From: Promerops cafer
Lineage: Eukaryota; Chordata; Aves; Passeriformes; Nectariniidae
Length of the DNA stretch: 64,000 bases
Direction: 5' to 3'
Assembly: GCA_013398275.1 (NCBI GenBank)
Contig: VZSE01006029.1
Span: 2,694,000-2,757,999 of the forward strand
Shown here: in pieces, positions 27,201 through 36,266 of the stretch
Position numbering within the stretch: position 1 is the stretch's first letter
How the letters are laid out: each line of letters opens with the position of its first letter
The notes under the pieces: generated by a model
Databases searched by the model: none
What the model was told of the DNA's origin: nothing
The model's input: the letters and a program-made list of their open reading frames with translations, nothing else
Program-made: the position numbers and the translations under genes

Positions 27201-27879
27201 CAGCAGGGGGGCAAACATACCTGCTTGGTTCTTCATCAATCTGACCAGTGACTTCACTTTGTAATTTGAAAGCACATCCTGAAGGCCAGACTTACACACT
27301 AATGCAAATTTTTCATTATTTTACATACTAATGGCAAGAATCTCACCCAGACAACAAATTAATGAAGAATTTAACCTGGAGAAGCTGGAGAAAAAGTACA
27401 TCACATCTACTTAGGATTTTATTCAACTTTTCATCTCTTCATGTCATCAGAACAAGCCAGCTGGTAAAATACTTTGGTGTATTTTATATGCCTAGCAAGT
27501 AGTACTATTATAAAGAAAAAAATGTATACCAGTATCTTAAAAGCCGCTAGTTTTCATTCCTGGAGATATTTTTTTCCCCTCTTTAATGTTAGTTCGTTCT
27601 TACAAATGTTGATTTAAAATGTCTGCATGTCTAATCTTAATAATAGGAGATTCCACTGTTCTCATAAGGAATTTCAAATAATACTAGGGCCAGAAATTGT
27701 ATTTAAAAAAAACCACACACAAAAAAAATATAAAGAATACAAGAGCACTATTTACAGCCTCCTCTTACTGTTTGCAGAAATATTTTTGGTATATCTGAGG
27801 CTCATGATCCAAACTTGCTTCCGTAAATCATTACAAATTATGTACAGAGGCTTCCAACAGAATTTTGGAATGCAGGCAG
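24299..27879. other. Unique sequence, no gene seen
   Basis: AT-rich unique DNA. A moderately GC-richer patch at about 26630-27100 holds a 129-codon plus-strand frame (26705-27094) that I do not recognise and that overlaps other short frames; it may be an old mobile-element remnant. Nothing else stands out. Confidence 0.45.
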
Positions 27880-27962
27880 GTCAGGATGGCCGAGCGGTCT
27901 AAGGCGCTGCGTTCAGGTCGCAGTCTCCCCTGGAGGCGTGGGTTCAAATCCCACTCCTGACA
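27880..27962 (+). tRNA. tRNA-Leu (anticodon CAG), structurally intact, joined to a CR1
   Basis: All parts of a cytosolic class II leucine tRNA are present in 83 bases. The acceptor stem GTCAGGA (27880-27886) pairs fully with TCCTGAC (27955-27961), and the discriminator is A (27962). The A box is TGGCCGAGCGGTC (27887-27899). The anticodon stem CTGCG/CGCAG encloses loop TTCAGGT with anticodon CAG at 27914-27916. A long variable arm follows (27924-27937). The T stem GTGGG/CCCAC holds loop TTCAAAT, and the B box GGTTCAAATCC is at 27941-27951. As I recall it, the sequence is the same as the vertebrate tRNA-Leu-CAG gene except for A at the purine position of the T loop. There is no intron and no genomic CCA. 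No T run follows the gene: CR1 sequence begins at the next base and the first TTTT is at 28614-28617. It may be a real tRNA gene whose terminator was displaced by a CR1, or the head of a chimeric retrocopy. Confidence 0.92.
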
Positions 27963-28838
27963 GCTTCTTTATGACACGGAGCTGAGTGGTGCAGTTGACA
28001 CCCCTGAAGGGCAGGATGCCGTCCTGAGGGACCCGGACATGCTTGAGAAGTGGGACCATGGGAATCCCATGAGGTTTAACCAGGCCAAGCCCTGGTCCTG
28101 GGTCAGGGCGACCCCCAGTATCTACACGGGCTGGGGCATGAACAGGTCCAGAGCAGCCCCGCCAGGAAGGACTTGGGGGGGACACTGGAGGAGAAGCTGC
28201 ACGTGACTTAGCGACGGGAACTCAGCCCAGAAAGACAAAGTGTCCTGGGCTGCATCCAAGGCAGCGTGGGCAGAAGGGCCAGGGAGGGGATTCTGCCCCT
28301 CTGCCCCACTCTGGTGAGACCCCACCTGCAGTGCTGCATCCAGCTCTGGGGTCCCCTCTAAGGAAAGACACCAACCTGCTCCAGCAAGTCCAGAGGAGGG
28401 CCACCAACATGAACAGAGGGATGAAGCACCTCTCTGATGAGGAAAAGCTGAGAGAATTGAGATTATTCAGCCTGGAAAAGAGAAGGCTGGGGGGTGACAG
28501 AATAGTGTCATTACAGTACCTGAAGGGTCCTTACAGGAAAGGCAGAGAGAGCTATTTACAAGGACATGTAGTGATGGGACAAGGGGGAATGGGCTCAAAC
28601 TGAAAGAGAGTAGTTTTAAGTTAGATATTAGAAAAAAATTCTTTCCTGTGAGTGAGGCAGTGGAACAGGTTGAACAGGGAAGCTGGGGATGCCCTATCCC
28701 TTGAGGTGTTAAAGGCCAGGTTGGAGGGGCTCTGTGCAACCTGATTTAGTTGAAGGTGTCCCTGCCCATGACAGGGGAGTTGGAACAAGATGATTTTAAA
28801 GGTCCTCATCCAACCCAAACCATTCTATGATTCTATGA
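27963..28838 (+). mobile_element. CR1 LINE, 5'-truncated, sense, fused to tRNA-Leu
   Basis: About 875 bases of the CR1 3' end in sense orientation. Landmarks in order: GCTGAGTGGTGCAGTTGACA near 27982, GAGGTTTAACCAGGCCAAG near 28070, GTGAGACCCCACCTGCAGTG near 28314, GTCCAGAGGAGGGCCACCAA near 28388, TTCAGCCTGGAAAAGAGAAG near 28467, GGAACAGGTTGAACAGGGAA near 28662, and the terminal ATTCTATG repeats at about 28823-28838. The 5' truncation point coincides with the last base of the tRNA: the first CR1 bases (CTTCTTTATGACAC) align with the recalled CR1 sequence directly after the tRNA discriminator. It has point changes and small gaps and encodes nothing complete. Target-site duplications are not visible. 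Confidence 0.92.
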
Positions 28839-29530
28839 TCCTTTGTGTCTGTGAATAGGGAAATATAAGTAGAGAAATATAACAACATAGGAAATCTTGG
28901 TACTTTTCTGCATTATTATAATGAGGCATTTTAAGGGCTGTAAGACTGTGCAGAAAGATTGTAGAAGCTGTATCACTTCCTGTTACAATTGCATAGAGAT
29001 TAATAAACCTGTAGTCATGATTATGATTTATAGAATAAAATATGAACATTTAATTTCTTCCTCAACCTGACAGCAGCAGAAGATTGAATAATGAAAAATT
29101 TGTATATTTTTCCTGCAAAATGACTTTCTGATAAAGCTGTAGCAATACAGATGCAGAAAATTTGGGTATCACTCAGATCCTGCAGACAAAGAGGAATGTA
29201 ACTTGGGCAGGTTTTTGCAGATGAAATTGCCATGCAGTATGGTAATGACAACACTACAAGGTGCCCTATGTATTTCCCTTCAGTCTGACACATTCACTCC
29301 CTCTCAATAGGCTCCTCAATGCTATTCCTGGAATAACTCCCAGCCTGGAATGGTCCATCCTCCCTTGCCTTTTAATTCCATCTCATGTCCCCAGAGTTTC
29401 CAATCACAACCCAGACTGGGATCGTTCTTCATGGCACCTAACCCACAGCTCCTGCATGTGTAGCACACAGTCCACCATCATATGGCTGGTCGAATTGTCA
29501 GTAGTGATCCAGATTAAGCAGAAGTATTTG
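28839..29530. other. Unique sequence between CR1 and LTR, no gene seen
   Basis: AT-rich to 29260, then slightly GC-richer to the LTR. A 107-codon plus-strand frame at 29261-29584 runs into the LTR on its antisense side and is unlikely to be a gene. Confidence 0.5.
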
Positions 29531-29743
29531 TGTCTCAGTTTGAAAAGACAGTTGTCTGCTAAGGAAGGCAGGAGCCTCCCTTGACATGGAAAATGTAGAC
29601 CCCCCCCTCCCTCCAAATTTTGAAATTAAGGCACTCAGGCAAAGATAAGGGAATAGAAATAACAGTTATTAACTAAGAAAATTTAAAAAAAAATCCAAAT
29701 GCTATAAGAAAAGGAACCACTGACAGAGTCAGAATACCGCCTG

Positions 29744-29764
29744 ACACCCTGTTGGTCAGGGTGT
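29744..29764. other. Perfect 8-bp stem-loop within LTR
   Basis: ACACCCTG (29744-29751) and CAGGGTGT (29757-29764) form an exact inverted repeat around a TTGGT loop. It lies in the 3' (R/U5-like) half of the minus-strand LTR, where retroviral RNAs often fold near their processing signals. That role is inferred only from position. Confidence 0.6.
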
Positions 29765-30069
29765 TGGTAACAGTCTGATTAAATGGTGGCTGCAGTCCTC
29801 CTGGATGTGGGGCTGTTGAAGCAGTGATCCTGTAGAAGGATGTAGGTTTCCCCTGAAGGTCCATTGGTGGTGTAGATGGGCCTGGTCTTCCTCTGAGAAT
29901 CCAGTGGGAGAAGGCTCCCTGAGGTGCTCCAGATGTCAGATTTTATCCAGGTAGGAATGCTTGGCTCCTCCCCCTGGGTGGAGCATCTCACAATGAGACT
30001 CAATGGCCCATTAACCAAAGATATCTCCTTGAGGGAGGATTGGCTGTGGAAAAGATAAAGGAAACTGCC

Positions 30070-30090
30070 CCACCTGGTTTTATCAGGTGG
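30070..30090. other. Perfect 7-bp stem-loop near LTR 5' end
   Basis: CCACCTG (30070-30076) and CAGGTGG (30084-30090) are exact inverted repeats with a 7-base AT-rich loop. Each arm contains an E-box-like CAGGTG/CACCTG, so these could be paired transcription-factor sites in the LTR's U3. Confidence 0.55.
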
Positions 30091-30125
30091 CCAATTAACA
30101 GGAGATACCTGCCCCACCTTTGACA

Positions 30126-33100
30126 GTTGGTAATAGAATATAAACTCCTAACTGAAGACACTTTGCTTAATGTTTCTAGTTGATATTTGATGCAATATAG
30201 ACAATTCCTCACCTTTGATGATAATAATACTAATCAAATATTACAATAAGCTCAAACAGGAAATGCTAGGCAATTTGAAATACTAGACACAAAGAATTTG
30301 CATTTAGGACCTTTAAAAATGCTTAAGAACTATCTAAGCAATTTATGTTGACTTCAAATGTTCTTTAGAAATTTGTAAGATTACCTTGTTTTGAAATTTA
30401 AAACAAGTAAACTGAACAGTCTGTTCCAGGCTTGTCAATCTGACTTTGATCTGAATCACATAAAGAGCATGTTAGTCTGATAATAAAAAACTGAGAGTAG
30501 AACAAATAACAAAAACATCCAGAAAATAGGTATTTTATAAGTTCAGTATAAACAAATAAAACTGGTGGAATATGCCTACAACTTTGTAAGGCATTTTAAT
30601 AGGTGCAAAATGATGTCTTGATAGGTAGAACAGGATTGGAGGCATAAAGTCTAGAGGAAATAACATAACCACACTTGCACAACAGAGAACATGAGCTGCA
30701 GATGTGTCCTGAAATAGCCTACAGGTGATGACTGATAGCTGGAAAAAAAGGATTAATGCAGTCTTCCAAAGTTTAAACAACAAAGTACATGGTTGAAGTT
30801 TCTGTACTTATTACTGCAGTAACTTGCTACTGAAACACCACCAGCTTAAGAAAGACATTGACAATGTAGGAAAGCACTGGGGAAGAATGCAGGAATAAAT
30901 AAGGATAGAGAAAGAATGTTCTAGGGAAATGTGTAAGTCCGATTCATTTGTATGTCTTCAACTTGATTCTCATATCAAAACCTGATGGCTCATATGCTTC
31001 ACCTTAAGAGAAAAGACAATAATGATTGATAAGGGTGAGCTAGTTGGAAGTTCTGGTGAATTTTCTATGGCCAGAATATTTGTTTTCCAAGGCTGGAAAT
31101 TCTCAGCAATTTTGTACACTTTGATGGTTTGCTGCCTATAAAAGCTGCAGTCCCCAGCCATACTGCTCTCCTAACAAGTACTTCAAGTGACTTCTGAGAG
31201 GTAGGAATATTTATTTTCTTACAGCAAACACAACTTGGTTCATGGTGACAGAGGTCGTTGGTTTTCTGCAGAGATTCTGTCTCCATCACAACTCCTATGT
31301 CTCTATTTCTTTCACATAGACTCTATTTAAAAAGAATAAGGCCTTGTGGAGCCATACTGGCAGGGATACCTCCTAGTACTCCTATACACATTCCTGGATT
31401 TCACGAGACAGTTATTAATCCAAATCTGCATGGAATTGCTTAGTCTAAAACATACTGCAGGCAATGAATGAGTTCATTTCAAACCTCTGGGAAATAATGG
31501 CCATAATCACAATAAAAATACATAAAAGTGTATTAATTAAATAAATTCCAAGCCCTTTTACACTTCTAGCATATTTCAACTGATACTTTTCAAGGGTACT
31601 GAAGGGGTGGGTTTCTTTAGAAAAATCAGATTAACATATTTCAGCATTTTCAGTTTCCTTTGTGAGTCTTACAAATATTGTCTTGATGCAGATAAGTGAA
31701 ACAAGTAAGTGTAAATTTCTACCTATATGCTACCAAACAACATTTGAAATCATGACCTCAAAGCTCTTGGTGAGATAAAAAAGCATCACAATTTATTAAC
31801 AGGAACATATACACCATGCTATGTAAGAAATTTAAAGAGAAGGGAAGGATAAAAGCTAATTTTTTTCAAACTTAAACCCTTACTCTGTTTTGGAGAGGTT
31901 GGGGGAAACTTCATCTTGGTAAAAGATAAGCAGTGATGTTATTCTGAGTGCTCTGTGTTTAGTCATGTATACAACATAAACCATGCCTTTGAAGTAATTT
32001 GCAGCACTTTCTTATTAGTCCCATCTCCTTTCAAAGGCATAATGGTCGTACCAGCTTTTAGATTCAAAGTGCCAATATACTGGAGGGTTACAGTCAGATC
32101 TTAATTGATAGTACTAAGAGGGATATATGACTGTCTCAAACACGGCCCCTGCTTGGACTCATCACATTAATATTACAGGCACACATTATTCTGCTCAGGG
32201 AAACAGAAAATGTAATTGCTAATTGTTCATAAAAGGTTTATTTAACTAGAATTTACATTTCTTTAAGTGACACTCCCAGACAGAGAATGTCTAAGCTCTC
32301 ATTAAAGCACATTTTATTAACATTTAGTTAGTCCATATTAATTAATTTGTCAAAGACAATTTCTTTCCCTTCATTCCATCCTTTTTGTATAATAGATTGT
32401 CTAAGCTAAACTTGTTTTTTTTCTACTATACTGAAAAGTGGGTCTTTGGAGACAGGCAAAGAATAAATTTTTAAGAAATCCAGAGTGTATTCACTAATGC
32501 CAAGCCAGCCTTGTTAATACCAGACTGAATGGAGAAAATCTAGCATGAGGAAATCGATTACCCTGATTTTAGATTCTGTGTGGCCTCAAATTAAAATGCC
32601 TGAAATAGGGCCATACTTCTCACTATGCACACACTTCTGCTGCAGTAAGCATTTCTGCAGCAAACATAAATCAGAGAGAATGAGATCCCATACTGAACCA
32701 TTTTACATCACAACATGACATGCAAATCCAGGAAGAGGCAGGGAGAATTATTCCAGTAAGAAACACTACAAATAATTTTCACAGCTAAGTCCAAGCTTCC
32801 CTGACCACAGGACATCTTCATGTTCTTAGCTCATTCCTGTGAATGAGCATCTTTCCTTTTTAGGACAGCAAAGAGCAATGCAGGATTCCTAATATCCATT
32901 TTGAATAAACTGTTTTGCAACTAGAGACAAATGAGTTATTAAACCAAGTATTGTTTTTATAACTAAAAAGAAATCAAGTAAAATAGACAATATGGAAACA
33001 TTGAACACTGAAGGCCTGAGCCTTTCTAGCTCTGCCAGAAACTCAGGAAGATGTCTATATTATTGAGAGTATACAGGACTATAAGCAAACTCCCTTTTTG

Positions 33101-33928
33101 CCTGTACTTCCCAGGCAGAACTTCACAGAGTGCTAATAGGCAAGAGTTGAAGCCTTTGGCATGTGGAAACAAAAACACTGCTGGCCCTGCCCTGGTTGCC
33201 CCTCCTGCACCATGTGCTGCATTAGCACAAGTGGGATATGCACTGGAAACTTACAGGTGGTCTAGTCTCTCCTGCTCCTTCCCTTCAGCTGCACAGGCAG
33301 CAAGATCTTCTGGAAGGGTGGAGAAGTTTGCTGGCATGGCAGTGACATAACTGCTCCTCACTTCTGAATGACATCATCTATAGGGGAACACAGTATTCTT
33401 TAGTTCTCATGACTAACTTTTTATTTCCCATATCTTTGCAGGGGAATCCTGAGAAGAACAATTCCTAGTTTTTTAAAGGGACAAAGTTGGGCTGAAAACT
33501 GCAGGATTTGGTTAGGATAACTGGGAATGAGAAAAGCTGTGTGGAAATTGCTTTTAAATTATCATTTAGTGTGATGCAAGACGCTTTTTCTCCTCCTTTC
33601 TCTTTTCCCACTTATTTTTTGGACACTTGATAATTACTTAAGTGAGGGAATATAAAATACCAGTTTGTGGTTTTCAATCTGCCAACATAATAAATGTTCA
33701 GAGTTTTATTTTTAATCTTTAACAATGGAAAAACAGATGGCATGAGTAATTCTGTTGTGTCCTGTGCACTACCAGTATTCTCAAAATGCTATGGGCACTC
33801 ATGGTATTAACACAATCCCACAGCCACGGGAAGGGGAATATCATGGTAGCTGGGATGGTATTTTGGTTACAGTGTAGTGGCCATTTGTGTGTGCACAGAA
33901 ACAGATAGAGGAAGACTCATCCATGTGT
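30126..33928. other. Unique AT-rich sequence, no gene seen
   Basis: No gene or named repeat. It holds one conserved-element-like patch near 32230-32400, treated under findings, and a 99-codon plus-strand frame at 33051-33350 in a slightly GC-richer context that I do not recognise. Confidence 0.5.
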
Positions 33929-34110
33929 GTAGGTTGGAAGAGACCCCTGAGGGCACCTTCTCCATCCTCCTGCTCAAAGCAGGACCTGTTAAAGCTGGTT
34001 GACCAGGGCCACATACAACCAAGTCCTGAACTTCTCCAAGGATGGAGGTCTCACTGAGTGTCTGCATCACTCTCCCTCAGTGTTTGGCCACCTTCATGGT
34101 GAAAATATTG
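33929..34110 (-). mobile_element. CR1 LINE fragment, antisense, old
   Basis: The plus strand reads AGGTTGGAAGAGACCCCTGA, then CTCCTGCTCAAAGCAGGACC, GGTTGACCAGGGCCACATAC, CTCCAAGGATGGAGGTCTCA and GTTTGGCCACCTTCATGGTG. This is the order of the antisense 3' end of an older CR1 subfamily (the TCAAAGCAGG/AAGGATGGAG type). About 180 bases remain and the terminal ATTCTATG repeat is missing at the left border, so it is a decayed fragment. Confidence 0.8.
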
Positions 34111-36030
34111 AAAATATTTAAAAATTTAAACATATTGAAAATATTGAAATTCCCATTGTTGACTAACAGGAATTTCTGTTAATACAGGACCCACATCTCC
34201 TTCTCAGTACTGACTCTCACAGATATTTTGGGTCACCACTGGGGAGCCTGTGACACCTGGAGACAGAATATCTCATCTAGTCCAGAAGGAAAATGTGAGA
34301 GACATAGCACAGCTAGGAAAAAATCTGCTTGATTCAAGTCTGTTCTCCTTCCTAGGAAGTGTTAAGCCAGTCTTCTGTAACTCACCTATCCTAGTTTCAG
34401 TGTTTTCTTGTGGGGTTTTTTTGTTGGGTTGGGGTTTTTTCTGGTTTCCAACTCTTCATACTCTCTAGACCTAGTTATTACCATTGCTGATCAATGGTTT
34501 GGTTTGGTTGGAAGCAGAAAATGACTCAAAAGCCTGAAGTTAGTACTTTGCTCCTTTTGGTCACAAGTGAAACAGTGACAATTCTTGACTCTGTCTGCAT
34601 GGCAGTACAGCTTCTGTGCTTAGATACAGCTCCTTATTCCATGGAACTTTGTGCTTTGTGAAGAAGACAACATTAGTTCAGTCAAATGGAAGGTCACCTA
34701 ACAAGTTTAAAGGTGTTTGCTGTCTTCCTTAGTTCACCTTGAATGCAGAGGCCTGTGAGCTTAAAAATAATGAGAGGAATTATTATAAAAGCCAACATGA
34801 ACTGTAATTACAGCCTGACCAAGGAATTTCTTTTTTTCTATACACAATTCATTCCATAATTGTTTTCCATAGAAATGTGATGTGAACTTGGCCTTTATCA
34901 ACCTCAGGCTGTATTTCTTGCTCCTTCTCTTGGAAAGTGCAGAACACGTTGTTCCAAGTTTGCAAATTTAAGTATAAATTTATTTTGAAAGGAAATAGGT
35001 CTTATACTTTGGCTCTTGATTTTATTTTCTTGCCTGAACAACTGAACAACTGTCACTGAACAACTTCCTTTTGCTTTTGATGTAAGTGCTGTCTTATGTA
35101 TCAGTAATCTTAAATGATCAGGCTTGCTGGGGTTTTATTCAAAACACTTAAGGATAGAAGTAGATATGCAGCATATTTCCTACTCTAGTGATTTCCATTT
35201 AAAAAGACACATTGCCAGTAAAGTCACATAAATTTTCATTCAAAATCCACTTTAGTAAAGGTATATGCTTTGAATTCTTTTCACTCATGAGTAAAAACAA
35301 TTCATCCTTGTACTCTCGCATGGCATTTTTGCCACTCGTTTCCCGTGTTTTTATTCCATAATAGCTTTTGTTTTCCCTGTTGCTTCCCCCTAGCAATTTA
35401 TTTTGTTTATCCTTAAGTGCATCCAAATATCTGATCACAAAACTCAAATAGCAGCTCTGCCAATTAGAGGGAAACAACTTCAAGGTGCCTGAACACAGAT
35501 GAAACAAAAACAAATGTGGGTACTTACAAGAAAGGGTATCAAGCAGAAAGTCAAACAGCCAGGAAAACAAACTTTTGGTTGTGAAATGAAAAGTTTAGAG
35601 GCATGAAGAAATCAGAGCCTATGAAGGCAGCATAAAATAAAATAAACAAATAGAATGAAATGGAACAAGATTTATAGGCAAAAGAAAGTAATTAGCTTTT
35701 AATTCAGGAAAGTTCTTCCTAAAGGATGTTTACATAGGGGGCTGATGTATAATACTAAATAGTGAAATTGTAAGTGACAATGAACATCTGGCAATCTATG
35801 CTCAGTATGTGTCAAAATAAATTAGTTGGAAAGTATGATTTGGAAAGGAAAAAAATAGATTTTTAACAAAATTAAGCAACAAATCAATGAATAATGATAA
35901 AAAAATTAATTTCATTTTTCCCTTTTCTATGTAATTCTTTGATAATGTTTCAAAATAAGTAAATTAAAAATACATTTATTGAATATTTTATAAAAGTAAA
36001 ATAGCCTCATGATAATTTCTTATCATCAAT
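34111..36030. other. Unique AT-rich sequence, no gene seen
   Basis: The first 40 bases continue an imperfect AAATATTGAA repetition (34101-34150) that begins in the CR1 fragment. A 123-codon minus-strand frame at 35199-35570 has no recognisable features. The rest is AT-rich unique DNA. Confidence 0.5.
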
Positions 36031-36266
36031 GTGCTATAGGCAGGGCCTCATCCCAAAGCCATTTTAGGCTATGTCTCTATGGATTTTAATGGTGATGGAA
36101 TTCCTAAGTTCCCTTGAATAGGCATTCCCAGTCTGGGGCACCTGTCACCAGTAGGAAGCTTGTTTGATTTCCTAATCCTAATCCTCCTACCTGACCCAGG
36201 CAATATAACAGCAATAAAACACAAGAACTGCTGACCAAGTGTCCTTGTTGGGTCTTTGTTACATTT
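36031..36266 (+). mobile_element. Possible short LTR-like segment
   Basis: The segment starts TGTGCTATAGGC and ends TCTTTGTTACA, so it has TG/CA ends. It contains CAATATAACAGCAATAAAAC, with a poly(A) signal AATAAA at about 36213, and then a pyrimidine/GT-rich run to the end. That order, AATAAA followed by a GT-rich 3' part ending in CA, is typical of the R-U5 end of a retroviral LTR. I do not recognise the family, no target duplication is present, and the left end is a guess. It may instead be unique DNA with a chance poly(A) signal. Confidence 0.3.

Larger units (their letters stand above)
29531..30125 (-). mobile_element. ERV LTR (passerine-type), minus strand
   Basis: Read on the minus strand the segment begins TGTCAAAGGTGGGGCAGG at 30125 and ends ...AACTGAGACA at 29531, so it has TG/CA termini. 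It strongly resembles a passerine endogenous-retrovirus LTR that I recall: GGAGGAGCCAAGCATTCCTA near 29975, GAAGACCAGGCCCATC near 29890, and CCTTCCTTAGCAGACA near 29560, with a G-rich tract at about 29600-29612. An imperfect direct repeat (TGGCCCATTAACCAAAGAT at 30004-30022 and TGGCCAATTAACAGGAGAT at 30088-30106, 15 of 19 identical) lies in the U3-like half, as enhancer repeats do. Frames of 63 to 112 codons inside it are by-products. No 4- to 6-bp duplication is evident, so the ends are approximate or the flanks have decayed. No internal retroviral region was recognised on either side. Confidence 0.72.

Noticed and set aside
28331..28603. 90-codon plus-strand frame with Arg/Glu-rich ordinary-looking sequence
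   Set aside because: It is CR1 3' sequence; the same words are in every CR1 copy.
29779..30117. 112-codon minus-strand frame
   Set aside because: It sits within the LTR, which is non-coding in these families; the open state is incidental.
34102..34150. AAATATTGAA repetition as a minisatellite
   Set aside because: Units are irregular in length and content; better described as low-complexity AT DNA.
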